A DNA stretch of 27,500 nucleotides from Symbiodinium natans (GCA_905221605.1 CAJNDS010000657.1:580001-607500); one strand, 5' to 3'. Numbered from the stretch's first letter, positions 15,855-23,607 are shown. Notes: generated by a model from the letters alone, not told the origin. Made by a program: numbers and translations.

Positions 15855-16100
15855 ACCCATGGGCCCCTACGCCCTGAAGGGTGGCTCTAAGCTCTCATAA
15901 TTGCTGCTGTCAGAGCCCGTGGGCTGATTCGGGTTGAGGGTTTAGGGTTATAGGGTTATAGGGTTATAGGGTTATAGGGTTATAGGGTTATAGGGTTATA
16001 GGGTTATAGGGTTATAGAGTTATAGGGGTATAGGGTTATAGGGTTATAGGGTTTAGGGTTTAGGGTTTGGGGTTTGGGGTTTAGGGCTTAGGGTTTAGGC
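15855..16100. repeat. Inverted duplicate of 9.29-9.48 kb with a TATAGGGT array
   Basis: Nucleotides 15859-15940 are nearly identical to the reverse complement of 9400-9473. They are followed by about 13 units of the 8-bp TATAGGGT repeat (about 15948-16050) and then TTTAGGG/TTTGGGG units in the same order as in the partner. The unique part differs by a 3-bp insertion (GGT) and a G-to-T change creating an in-frame TAA. The array is twice as long as in the partner. Confidence 0.85.
15859..15927 (+). pseudogene. Possible broken copy of the 9.4-kb short frame
   Basis: It reads MGPYALKGGSKLS and then TAA, where the partner at 9408-9473 continues ELLLSEPVG before TGA. If the partner frame is real, this is a truncated copy. 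If neither is translated, the difference is neutral. Confidence 0.25.
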
Positions 16101-16185
16101 ATCAAGGTTCACCCTTGAACCCCAAAACAAATAAGATTGTTGCAGCCCTAAACCCTAAAACCCTAAACCCGAAACCCTAAACCCT

Positions 16186-16292
16186 CCGAGCCCCCCCGCC
16201 GGCGGCGTCCACTTGTCTGGGGCTTGGGAGACGGCTCCGGGGACTGCCAGGTCCCGGGTGGGGGCCTGCGCGTTGAAAGGAGGCGCTGGGTT
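16186..16292 (-). CDS. Candidate exon, Pro/Ala-rich (NPAPPFNAQAPTRDLAVPGA)
   Basis: The island lies between a CCCTAAA array (left) and a TTTAGGG array (right). The best minus frame reads NPAPPFNAQAPTRDLAVPGA, then VSQAPDKWTPPAGGLG, with mostly G or C third positions. No convincing AG acceptor sits at the 5' edge, so the ends are those of the island. A plus frame is also open (GDCQVPGGGLRVERRRW). No family is recognised; the composition is linker-like. Confidence 0.33.
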
Positions 16293-16324
16293 CCACGCTC
16301 CCCTTTTTCAACCATTAAGGATAG

Positions 16325-16430
16325 GATTTAGGGTTTAGGGTTTAGGGTTTAGGGCTTAGGGCTTAGGGCTTAGGGCTTAGGGCTTAGGGCTTAGGGCTTA
16401 GGGCTTAGGGCCCAGGGCTTAGGGCTTAGC
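16325..16430. repeat. TTTAGGG then CTTAGGG array
   Basis: A short TTTAGGG start is followed by about ten homogeneous GGGCTTA units. Confidence 0.93.
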
Positions 16431-16432
16431 AC

Positions 16433-16494
16433 CCAGCCCTCAGACTCCTGGTACGTGGTGCCGCCGTCTGCCAAGGAGAGCCGATGCCTCCAAG
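16433..16494 (-). CDS. Degenerate repeat-module exon (WRHRLSLADGGTTYQESEGW)
   Basis: The minus strand has an ACCCAG acceptor above 16494 and a GTGCTA donor. Two bases and 20 codons read WRHRLSLADGGTTYQESEGW. W-x-H-x-L-x-LA-DG-x-x-x-Y follows the linker-plus-turn order of the module. CTTAGGG and TCTAGGG arrays lie on the two sides. Confidence 0.45.
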
Positions 16495-16497
16495 CTG

Positions 16498-16670
16498 GGT
16501 CTAGGGTCTAGGGTCTAGGGTCGAGGGTCTAGGGTCGAGGGTCTAGGGTCTGGGTCTAGGGTCTAGGGTCTAGGGTCTAGGGTCTAGGGTCTAGGGTCTA
16601 GGGTCTAGGGTCTAGGGTCTAGGGTCTAGGGTCTAGGGTCTAGGGTTTAGGGTTTAGGGTTTAGAGTTAG
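16498..16670. repeat. TCTAGGG array
   Basis: About 22 units of GGGTCTA with rare TCGAGGG variants, ending in three TTTAGGG units. Its homogeneity suggests recent local amplification of one variant unit. Confidence 0.95.
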
Positions 16671-16749
16671 GGGTGTACACGGCAGTCCCTTCTGAACCCT
16701 TGATACTTCTAAATGCCCAAATCCAAAACCCTGAGCCGGAAGATCCCGC

Positions 16750-16863
16750 TAAACCCCAAACCCCAAACCCCAAACCCCAAACCCCAAACCCCAAACCCCA
16801 AACCCCAAACCCCAAACCCCAAACCCCAAACCCCAAACCCTAAACCCTAAACCCTAAACCCTA
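16750..16863. repeat. CCCCAAA array
   Basis: About 12 perfect CCCCAAA units followed by CCCTAAA. The GLGFGVW-repeat frame on the minus strand is its translation, not a gene. Confidence 0.95.
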
Positions 16864-16879
16864 CGTTTCCTAGGTCCCC

Positions 16880-16968
16880 CACAAGGCCAAGAGGAGACGG
16901 GGTGCCCCCCGTTGTCTCACTTGGGGGTCGCACAAGGGAACCCAACAAGGGCACTACTGGGCAGCCAA
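16880..16968. mobile_element. Family A element remnant
   Basis: The right part (AAGGGAACCCAACAAGGGCA then CTACTGGGCAGCCAA) matches the right half of the family A element at 13.8 kb. The left end is eroded. Confidence 0.35.
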
Positions 16969-16974
16969 CCCCTG

Positions 16975-17103
16975 AAGCCCTAAACCCTGAATGCCCGATG
17001 CCCTAATCCCCTAACCCCTAACCCCCAAACCCCAAACCCCTAACCCCTAACCCCTGAACCCTAAACCCTAGACCCTAGACCCTAGACCCTGAACCCTAAC
17101 CCA
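16975..17103. repeat. CCCTAA/CCCCTAA and CCCTAGA array
   Basis: Mixed C-rich units, including three CCCTAGA. Confidence 0.85.
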
Positions 17104-17106
17104 AAC

Positions 17107-17217
17107 TGGGACCCATCTCAGAGCTGGTAACCTGAGGGGTCTGGGGGCGCAGAGCTCTAGTGCTTCCCAGAAGCCAGGGGCAACCACTGCGCACGCAGCC
17201 CGCTGTCGCGACCTGCG
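17107..17217 (-). CDS. Candidate exon island, frame uncertain
   Basis: The minus strand has a TTCGCAAG acceptor above 17217. Two frames stay open across the island (AACAVVAPGFWEALELCAP and AQVATAGCVRSGCPWLLGS). The first recalls AVLAP of the linker, but the match is too slight to decide. The plus strand has stops. CCCTAAA arrays flank both sides. Confidence 0.33.
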
Positions 17218-18281
17218 CTTGCGAACTCTAAACCCTAAACCCTAAACTCTAAACCCTGAACCCTGGACCCTGGACTAAACATCAAACCTTCTAAGCCCGG
17301 TAGCCTGCTGAAGACAGGAGCGGAACAGCTTTACCAGATCATCCCTTCAAAAAGAAGTGACAAACTCCCCCACCTAATCATTGTATTTATTCACGCCCCT
17401 AGGGGGGGTACTGTGCAACCCGCACATGAACTCCTGGTCCTGGGAACACCTTGGGCCCTGAAGGCCCTGGCCGTTCCCAGTTCTTTCCTTCATATTGCAG
17501 AGCCCCTATATAGGGGCAACCCAGACCCTCAACCCGGAAGCCAGTGATGCTCATGATGCGTGGGATCGATTTAGATCCGAAACAGCCAGCCTTCGCTTGT
17601 AATTACCTCGGACCACCGCGGGGGAATATCATCAAACCCCTTGTCGATGATGCGCGCCTTTGGGGCGTCGTCGGGGCGCATCGGCGCAGCATCCCACGCA
17701 TGGCGGTGTCCTTTTGCCGCGTCTTTTTCGCGCTATCCCCAAGGGCATGGTGGCTTTGTGCCGTTTTAGCGGCCTTGCAGCCAACGGCTCTGTCAAGTGG
17801 CACTATGGTCGGCAGAATCAGAAGGATCGGCTGCAGAGGGGCATGGGCGTGCGCGCCGCAAGCACATCTGCAACAGTGCGCACGCGAAAAGGGACCTCCA
17901 CTTTCGCTTATGTTTCTTTGTCGTGTTGTGAATGATCCTTTCATGTTGTTTTATGTAGTTGCTGTGGTTATTGTTATTGTTGTTGTTCTTGTTGCGCTTG
18001 GTTCTCGCTGTTCTTGCTATTCTTATGGTTGTTGCACCACCTCACCCTCCCCCAGAAAGAAACAACAGAAGGATAGCGAACCCTCCACCTTGCACCCATT
18101 TTTCTGTTCGTGGCGCTTTGGGACGCAGCCGGCTGTGGGAGACAGCCCCCGTTACACTGCTGGGTGCCCCCAGAACATGCCACCGAAACCTAGAGGCCCT
18201 GATTCCTGACACCCAAAAGGGGTCTCAAGTTTTGATGGGGCCAGGGCTTAAGGGCTGAACCCTAACCCTAAACCCTGAACC
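17218..18281. other. Low-repeat block with overlapping long frames
   Basis: After CCCTAAA units (17225-17275) about 950 bp are almost free of telomeric repeats. Plus frames of 221 codons (17544-18209), 99 and 91 codons and minus frames of 113 and 69 codons overlap. The 221-codon frame ends in a Val/Ile run encoded by a GTT-type microsatellite at about 17955-18030. The 91-codon frame (17660-17935; contains LAANGSVKWHYGRQNQKDR) has the most protein-like composition. I cannot choose between them, and none shows a known domain. Confidence 0.3.
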
Positions 18282-18340
18282 CTCAGAAGAGCCTCGAACT
18301 GGCTCCCGTTGCAGCGCACTGTTCCGATGCCCGCCAGGCC
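18282..18340 (-). CDS. Candidate exon (LAGIGTVRCNGSQFEALL)
   Basis: The minus strand has an ACACTGAG acceptor above 18340. Two bases then LAGIGTVRCNGSQFEALL, plus one residue of partial codon at the edge of the array. It lies between CCCTAAA (left) and decayed TTTAGGG (right) repeats. There is no clear donor: the frame runs into GGTTCAGG repeat. Confidence 0.35.
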
Positions 18341-19153
18341 TCAGTGTTCAGGGTCCAGGGTTTAGGGGTCAAGGTTAAGGGTTCAGGTTTCAGGTTTTAG
18401 GGCGGTTCAGGGTTTAGGGTTTGGCTCAGTGAGGAGGAATGACGGTAGGGACTAGAGTTCAGAATCTGGGTCCCTGAAGCTGGGTTCTAGGAGCTAACAG
18501 CTTAGGGCTTTTAAAGTCCAGCGGGGTGCGAGGTATTCAGTGTGCGGGCTTTCTTGCTTGCAGGGTGAGGCATGGGAATTGGACACTCAGGGCCGAAGCA
18601 GTCTCCACCAGAATGCAATATGGGGATTTGCGAAAATAAGGGACCCCTACTATAGACCCACAAATAGTAGGATTCCCTGATAAGAAGGACCCCAATAAGG
18701 CACCCGCCAATTTCGGAAACCCGCACATCAGACCATGCCCAAAAACTCACCAACGTCTGGTCATCCGGACCAGCTGTTTTGGCATCATTCTCGACCCGGC
18801 TCACAAGAACAGTCATCAGGATGCGGAGTTCCCTTCCAAACATGCATTCACCTCGCCCACGCTCGAGTAGAACCTACGTGTGAGCCTGATGATCGTGTGC
18901 AAACTCGTTGGAATCTTGCGCTGACAGCATGCGCGAGATGGTGCCGTGTCCAGGTCTGGGTGGAAGGAGGAGGGGGAGCTGTTGTAGGTTTGAGGGCGTT
19001 AGGGCTTTAGGCTAGGGCTAGGGGTGTCAGGGTTTAGTTTTTTTTTTCCCCCCGTGGTCTTTTTTTGCGAGCATTTCGAAGTATCCGACGGCAACAAGGG
19101 CTGTACGGTACACCGTTTGCGGCGTTCGACTCTCCAGTCGCTGTTTGATGCAG
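18341..19153. other. Spacer with a family B-like element
   Basis: Decayed TTTAGGG occurs at about 18355-18425. A family B-like element with ends TTTGCGAAAATAAGGG and, reversed, TTTCCGAAATTGGCGG lies at about 18627-18719. The rest is unique. The 110-codon minus frame and 91-codon plus frame cross the element and are rejected. Confidence 0.45.
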
Positions 19154-19373
19154 GCCGAACCCACGCCACTTCCATGGTCCGTGGCCAGAAGAGTGGCTGT
19201 GCAACGCATACAGTAGGCAGGAACCATCAAGAATCAGGCAGACTGCGATGCACAGACAGCTTGCTGCTTGTGTGGAGCTGCTGGAAGGCGGCCTTCCTCG
19301 TTCGTGGTTGCCTGGACCTTGCGAGAACGCATCGTCTGCGTCGCAGGCAATGGAGAGGGTGGAACTCTTGCAG
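19154..19373 (+). CDS. Candidate plus-strand exon (LAACVELLEGGLPRSWLPG...)
   Basis: The plus strand has a GATGCAG acceptor before 19154. The frame stays open for 73 codons: HFHGPWPEEWLCNAYSRQEP, then MHRQLAACVELLEGGLPRSW, then CENASSASQAMERVELLQ, up to the CCCTAAA array at about 19374. Its composition is more balanced than that of the overlapping 120- and 126-codon frames. An upstream TGA limits it 5'. Flanks are TTTAGGG-like (left) and CCCTAAA (right), the reverse of the usual arrangement. No family is recognised; the minus frame cannot be excluded. Confidence 0.3.
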
Positions 19374-19375
19374 CC

Positions 19376-19465
19376 CAAAACCCTAAACCCTAACCCCCAA
19401 AACCCAAAACCCAAAACCCAAAACCCTAAACCCTAAACCCTAAACCCTAAACCCTAAACCCTAAC
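19376..19465. repeat. CCCTAAA array with CCCAAAA units
   Basis: A run of CCCAAAA inside CCCTAAA. Confidence 0.92.
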
Positions 19466-19481
19466 TACTCCCCCCCGCCCC

Positions 19482-19579
19482 CGCCCAACAGGCCCTCCCT
19501 TTTGGGGCTCCCGGGCCCCAATGGATGTCGTGGCAGTCCAGGGCCCGGCTTGCTCCGCTGGCCAGGGGCTCCTGTCGGG
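19482..19579 (-). CDS. Candidate exon (SGASRALDCHDIHWGPGAPK)
   Basis: The minus strand has an AAGCTTTAG acceptor above 19579. The best of three open frames reads RQEPLA, then SGASRALDCHDIHWGPGAPK, then GRACWAGAG, with nearly all third positions G or C. The 3' end is unclear because the island runs into a G-rich tract. CCCTAAA array left, TTTAGGG array right. No family is recognised. Confidence 0.35.
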
Positions 19580-19591
19580 CTAAAGCTTCTA

Positions 19592-19690
19592 GAGGTTTAG
19601 GGTTTGGGGTTTGGGGTTTAGGGTTTAGGGTTTAGGGTTTAGGGTTTAGGGTTTAGGGTTTAGGGTTTTGGGGTTTAGGGGTTTAGGGCT
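19592..19690. repeat. TTTAGGG array
   Basis: Near-perfect, with a few TTTGGGG units. Confidence 0.95.
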
Positions 19691-20374
19691 GATAAACGTA
19701 CCCCAATTTAAAATTATTAAAGACAAATTCCTGGAAATCCTGCCGAAACCGACCCCCCCTTTTGAACCCTATTCCGAATTAGGGGGGGTTCAGGGCTCCC
19801 AAAACCCTCAAGCCAAACAGCATCCTGAAGCTCCCTTGCCTCCCTTCCCTGACATTTGGATAAAAACATCCCCCCTAATAACAAAAACACACTTCGAGTT
19901 TCTATTGGTGGGGGGGGGCGTTCATATTAGGGGGAAGGGATTTGAGCTCTACGGGCTCTGTGGCACGTCGGGTTGTTGAGATCTCCATATCTGCATTCAT
20001 ACGTACATACATATGTCACCCCTGAACCCAACAGACTACACCCTAAACCCTAACCCTAAACCCTGTGGCCCTGTAATCGCGTACCTCCTTTGACCACCTG
20101 CCTCAGGCCTACTGCGGGGCCTAGACCTGGAAGGTTCCCAACACACCGTCTGCGGCCCGAAAAACCCCTCATGCTGTGTCGTGGTTTAGGGTTTAGGGTT
20201 TAGGGTTTAGGGTTTAGGGTTTAGGGTTTAGGGTTTAGGGTTTAGGGTTTAGGGTATGATAAAATTATGGTATATGTATATAAGTATATTATATAGCACA
20301 GCTACGTGTGAGGACTTCTAGCAATGTAGGGTTCAATAGCCTCCTGCCCCCCCCCCCCCCCCCCCCCGCAGCAC
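19691..20374. other. Spacer with arrays and a poly-C run
   Basis: Unique sequence occupies 19691-20035; the 103-codon plus frame is Pro/Lys-rich and crosses poly-G, so it is rejected. CCCTAAA units lie at 20035-20065. An island at 20075-20180 is open in several frames without good splice ends. A near-perfect TTTAGGG array lies at 20183-20257, an AT-rich bit at 20258-20300, and a C21 run at 20347-20367. Confidence 0.55.
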
Positions 20375-20452
20375 CTGCAGGGCCCCCTGCTGCAGTGGGA
20401 TGATGCTGCCATTGGCCGCAGCTTCGCGGGCGAAGCTCAGCGACAGGCCTCT
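20375..20452 (-). CDS. Repeat-module exon (AREAAANGSIIPLQQGALQ)
   Basis: The minus strand has a CAACAAG acceptor above 20452 and a GTGCTG donor. It is exactly 26 codons, phase 0 at both ends: RGLSLSF, then AREAAANGSIIPLQQGALQ. NG-x-I-I-x-L-Q-QGA-x-Q aligns without gaps to DG-x-IFGIP-QGA-A-Q at 5.0 kb, and the donor falls at the same module position. The conserved P is Q here. The plus strand is strongly open too (LQWDDAAIGRSFAGEAQRQ), so the strand depends on the module match. Confidence 0.55.
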
Positions 20453-20461
20453 CTTGTTGAG

Positions 20462-20535
20462 ATAGGGTTTAGGGTGTAAGGTTTAGGGTTTGGGGTTTAG
20501 GGTTTAGGATTCAGGGTTCAGGGTTCATGGTTTAG
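20462..20535. repeat. TTTAGGG array, degenerate
   Basis: TTTAGGG, TTTGGGG and TTCAGGG units. Confidence 0.9.
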
Positions 20536-20540
20536 GGGAA

Positions 20541-20572
20541 GCCCTGAATAAGGATCAATAAAGATCCAAATG
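20541..20572 (-). CDS. Possible ID-P half-module exon (IWIFIDPYSG)
   Basis: The minus strand has a TTTCCAG acceptor above 20572 and reads one base then IWIFIDPYSGL, close to VLVIDPFT of the module's second half. The sequence is AT-richer than other exons and the 3' end is not defined. In gene order it precedes the module exon at 20375-20452, as expected. Confidence 0.38.
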
Positions 20573-20612
20573 CTGGAAACGTCCCTCGATCCACTGAGAA
20601 ACTCGCACTCAC

Positions 20613-20698
20613 TGCCCGAAAAAACCTCTAAACCCGGCACTCGCTGCACAGGCCGCTCGTGCCGAAAGAGCCCTCGAACCTCCGAAGCCCTCCACCAC
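20613..20698 (-). CDS. Candidate exon with a strong GTGAGT donor
   Basis: The minus strand has a GGCTCAAG acceptor above 20698 and the best donor in the window (CA|GTGAGTGC). The 86 nt read VVEGFGGSRALSARAACAAS, then AGFRGFFG, plus two bases. It is Gly/Ala/Arg-rich. An overlapping 70-codon frame starts with Arg/Trp-rich sequence and is rejected. No family is recognised. Confidence 0.42.
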
Positions 20699-21172
20699 CT
20701 TGAGCCCCAACTAGCTGACCTGAACCTCAAACCCTAAACCCTAAACCCCAAACCCTAAACCCTTCTTAGAGCATCTTGACCCCTCAGCCGGGCTCAGACC
20801 CCCAGAGCCCAAAGCCCCCCCCTAAGGCCACCTAAACCCCCCCCCCTCGGAACCCTAGACACCCCGAGCCTGCGAAGTCCCCAAACCCTACGCCCTGGAA
20901 GCTTAGAAGTCCTGAGCCCTATGCGCCTCCCCTGAGCCCTAACCCTGCAAACCCCAAACCCTATAACTCCGTACATCAGCCCTCTCCTAAAAGTTTCACT
21001 TACTTTTAGACTCCTTATCGTAGTTTCTACAAAAACCCAAAAGGTTAAATCTAACAGCAAGCCAGAAGAAAGCCCATTTATACGCCTCAAGCCCGTAGCC
21101 CTGAACCCTAAACCCTCACCCCTAAACCCTAAACCCTAAACCCTAAACCCTAAACCCTAAACCCTAAACCCC
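20699..21172. repeat. C-rich degenerate repeats and a CCCTAAA array
   Basis: CCCTAAA/CCCCAAA occupies 20730-20762, decayed CCCT-type repeats about 20763-21090 (the 98-codon frame is their Arg/Gly-rich translation), and a good CCCTAAA array 21100-21172. Confidence 0.8.
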
Positions 21173-21275
21173 CTGTAGCTCTCCGTCCCCCCCGCCTGGC
21201 GCCGGCGCGCCCGGCGCCTCCAAGCGACCGCCGCAGTCTGCGGCCAGGAGCCAGGGGAGCTGGCAAAGGAGGGCC
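21173..21275 (-). CDS. Degenerate repeat-module exon (WLLAADCGGRLEAPGAPAP)
   Basis: The minus strand has a TTGAGCTCAG acceptor above 21275. One base and 34 codons read ALLCQLP, then WLLAADCGGRLEAPGAPAP, then GGGDGELQ, ending at the CCCTAAA/TTTAGGG boundary. LLAAD-x-G-x-RL-x-x-P-G-A-x-A follows IVAADGRIYCMPGSAT at 6.4 kb, with one residue fewer before P and Tyr lost. Third positions are almost all G or C. No clear GT or GC donor is visible at the 3' edge. Confidence 0.48.
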
Positions 21276-21289
21276 CTGAGCTCAAATAG

Positions 21290-21445
21290 TTTAGGGTTTC
21301 GGGTTTGAGGTTTAGGGTTTGGGGTTTGGGGTTTAGGGTTTAGGGTTTGGGGTTTAGGGTTTGGGGTTTAGGGTTTGGGGTTTAGGGCTTGGGGTTTAGG
21401 GTTTGGGGTTTAGGGTTTGGTGTTTAGGGTTTCGGGTTTAGGGAG
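21290..21445. repeat. TTTAGGG/TTTGGGG array
   Basis: The two variants alternate. Confidence 0.92.
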
Positions 21446-21548
21446 ATTTGTAGGAACCCTTCTTTGTTCCCTGAATTCAAGTAATTTAGGGTTTCGGGTT
21501 TAGGGAGATTTGTAGGAACCCTTCTTTTGTTCCCTGAATTCAAGCAAT
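21423..21548. repeat. 62-64 bp tandem duplication
   Basis: Two adjacent near-identical units (21423-21484 and 21485-21548) each contain TTTAGGGTTTCGGG followed by a unique part ending CTGAATTCAAG. The second has one extra T and a T-to-C change near its end, so the duplication is recent. Confidence 0.9.
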
Positions 21549-21873
21549 GTTTTCGGGGGGGGGGGGGGTTGGAGGGGTTTGGGGGGGATTTCGGCAGGTT
21601 TTAGGGTATGTGTCCCCAGGTTAGGGTTTAGGATTCAGGGTTCAGGGTTGTTTTTTGGGTGTTGGGTTTAAGGCTCAGGGGGGTATCATGGCATGAAGCG
21701 ACAGCTCGAGGCAATGAAGCCCCAAAGCCTCCCCCAAAAAAAACCCAAGAGTCTCCGAAGCCTGAGACCTATAGGAAGCACCCCAAACAAAAACCCTAAA
21801 AACCCTAACCTCAAAAAACCCTGAATCAAAAAAAATCAACACAACCTGTTGGGAACTTCGTGGAGCTTCCCAC
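21549..21873. other. Poly-G run and decayed repeats
   Basis: G-runs lie at about 21556-21570, single TTTAGGG units, then C-rich decayed repeats to 21840. No gene is seen. Confidence 0.6.
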
Positions 21874-21913
21874 CTCAGTAGCATCGGCCGAGGCCGCGGT
21901 ACGAGCCCATGAC
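21874..21913 (-). CDS. Candidate exon (SWARTAASADATE)
   Basis: The minus strand has a CTGCTTTCAG acceptor above 21913 and a GTGGGA donor. One base and 13 codons read SWARTAASADATE. The plus strand is open through the same island (ELPTSVASAEAAVRAHDLKA) with a natural composition, so strand is uncertain. Confidence 0.33.
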
Positions 21914-22819
21914 CTGAAAGCAGCTAGGGTGTTCAGGGTTTCGGTTCAAGGGTTGGGGCGGTGGGGGCTGTCAAGCTCACAAAAGTCCCCTCCAAGCCTC
22001 CACAGGCACCGGTCACCGGCACCGAGCCGTGGGAGACGGCCGGGACCAGCGCTCGACTACCACCCAAATGTCGATTGGGGGGTGCGCGGTTTTCTAGGGT
22101 AGACTATGATTTAAGGTTTCGGGTATAGGGTTAAGGGCTTAGGGTCTGGGATTGAGGGTATACAAGGTAGAGGCTTTAGGGCATGCAAGGCGGGAAGGTT
22201 GTCAACCCTCAACCCACCGTGGTTTTCGGGTTTCGGTGGGGGGGGGCTTCATGGAATGCACTCGTCTTTGAGCCTTGTCAAGTTGAGGCGACTCAGGGCC
22301 GGTGTGGCAAAAAAGCCACCCTAAACCCTACACCCCTTGCGGTTCGGAGGGGTTTGGGGCTTTGGGGCGTATAAGGTCTAAACGGACGATGGAGAGAGAC
22401 ACCTGAAAAGTGTACCCCGCAAGAAAGACCAAGAGCGCTATTTGTAACAGGCATCTGAAACAAAGAGCCTCAAGCACATCATGTGGAAGGTTGATATATG
22501 ATATACATATATATATATGTATATCTATATCTATATATATATATACACATGCATGTGTCTATGTTCTATGAACCGAGTTCTTGTGGGGTCTCTCATAACA
22601 CATTTCTGTTCATCAACCCTGAAGCAGCCTGAAGCCCTAAACCCATCCTAAAACCCTAGAGCCTCAAAGACGAAACCCGACATTAACCTTCCCGCTCCCA
22701 ACCCTAAAACCCTAACCCCCCGAATTCAACCCTCTACCCTTAACTACAACCCTAAAAACCAAAAAAACCTAAACCCTAAACTCTACACCCTCCAGGCCCT
22801 GAAGCCCTCAAGCCCTGGC
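21914..22819. other. Mixed spacer with an open island and an AT microsatellite
   Basis: A GC-rich island (21970-22095) is open in several frames on both strands, including plus VTGTEPWETAGTSARLPPK after a CCACAG acceptor. An island at 22255-22320 is open on minus (ATPALSRLNLTRLKDECIP). An AT dinucleotide microsatellite lies at about 22493-22548. Decayed CCCTAAA units fill about 22615-22805. None of the islands can be assigned. Confidence 0.4.
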
Positions 22820-22915
22820 CATGTTCAACTCGCAGTATTTGCGGTTGGCACCGTCTTCGGCTCCCCGCCAGCGCTCAGGCGTCCCCTTTAGGATTGCGCG
22901 CTGCGCGGCGGCTGC
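22820..22915 (-). CDS. Candidate exon (GTPERWRGAEDGANRKYCEL)
   Basis: The minus strand has CCCTAAACAGCCCAG at its 5' edge, a telomeric repeat running into the acceptor, and a possible GC donor (ATG|GCCAGG). The 32 codons read AAAAQRAILK, then GTPERWRGAEDGANRKYCEL, then NM. The other two minus frames are closed by stops, which strengthens the call. W-x-G and DG-x-x-x-KYC loosely follow the module order. CCCTAAA left, TTTAGGG right. Confidence 0.5.
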
Positions 22916-22995
22916 CTGGGCTGTTTAGGGTTTAGGGTTTAGGGTTTTCAACTGCGGGGGCTCCTGGTTTCGGGTGTAGGAGTTGAGGGGGGGGG

Positions 22996-23070
22996 TTCCG
23001 AAATAGGGGTACCTTTTTGGGGTCTCTTTAAGGGGATTCTATTCTACTTGGGAACCCCTATTTTGGGAAA
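22996..23070. mobile_element. Family B inverted-repeat element (copy 3, shortest)
   Basis: The ends TTCCGAAATAGGGGT and, reversed, TTTCCCAAAATAGGGGTTCC are inverted repeats about 75 bp apart. It is the most compact copy and has no coding capacity. Confidence 0.6.
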
Positions 23071-23607
23071 TGCCCATTTCGAGTTTCGAGTTTAGGGTTT
23101 CAGGGCTTAGGATTTTAGAGTTTGAGTTCAACTATCGGCTCAGTAAGATCTTGACCACGGCCCTGAGAGATCCTCCTTAATTGGGCGAAGCAATGCGAAG
23201 AATTGCGCCTCTCAGAACTACCCTGGAAAAGAACGCATGACGTCGAAAGGACGGTGAGGGCAGCCATGACGCGAGGATGGCAACTTGGCTGCACTCAGGA
23301 GGGGAGCAATAAATTAAACTGTTAGCTGCCTTGTTAAGAACCCAATAAACCCAAAAAGGCTAAGGATCTAAAGTTACAGTATTAAGTACCACAAAGGCAA
23401 CTGTGCGAGGACGCTTCGTTTCTAGGCTTATGTACAACTAGCGCTTTCAGAGAGGATGTCTTGGGCCATGATCGAACATAGTCATGTTGGATCGGCTCCA
23501 CCTAATTACTTGCCAGTGGGTGGGGCGGGGTCCTAACCCTGACCCCTAGACCGAGGGGCTAAACCCTAAACCCGAAACCCGAAACCCTAAACCCTAAACT
23601 TTTTTGC
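23071..23607. other. Unique spacer, then CCCTAAA/CCCGAAA units
   Basis: About 480 bp of mixed-GC unique sequence without a supported exon; a C-rich array begins at about 23560. Confidence 0.5.

Larger units (their letters stand above)
1449..20698 (-). other. Putative multi-exon gene locus: DGxIYxxP tandem-repeat protein
   Basis: This is the span of minus-strand islands that I read as one gene or a tight set of related genes. Separate islands translate into the same module: a hydrophobic VL, a DG turn, I/V-Y/F, a conserved P, an A, then VL-x-ID. Clear copies sit near 20.4, 15.5, 14.3+13.7, 12.7, 9.7, 6.4+5.9 and 5.0+4.5 kb. Similar tandem modules are, from memory, common in hypothetical proteins of dinoflagellates and haptophytes; a beta-propeller-like fold is my inference and no function is known to me. 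Introns are mostly telomeric-type arrays. The limits are those of the outermost islands assigned, not a proven start and stop. I could not place a start codon, a spliced-leader site or a poly(A) site. Several neighbouring islands do not join in phase, so exons are missing or misplaced, or the locus is partly decayed. Confidence 0.55.

Noticed and set aside
16654-16836. GLGFGVW tandem-repeat protein
   Set aside because: It is a direct translation of the CCCCAAA array.
17544-18209. 221-codon plus frame
   Set aside because: It contains a Val/Ile run from a microsatellite and Cys/Trp/Arg-rich sequence with no domain, and overlaps better-balanced frames.
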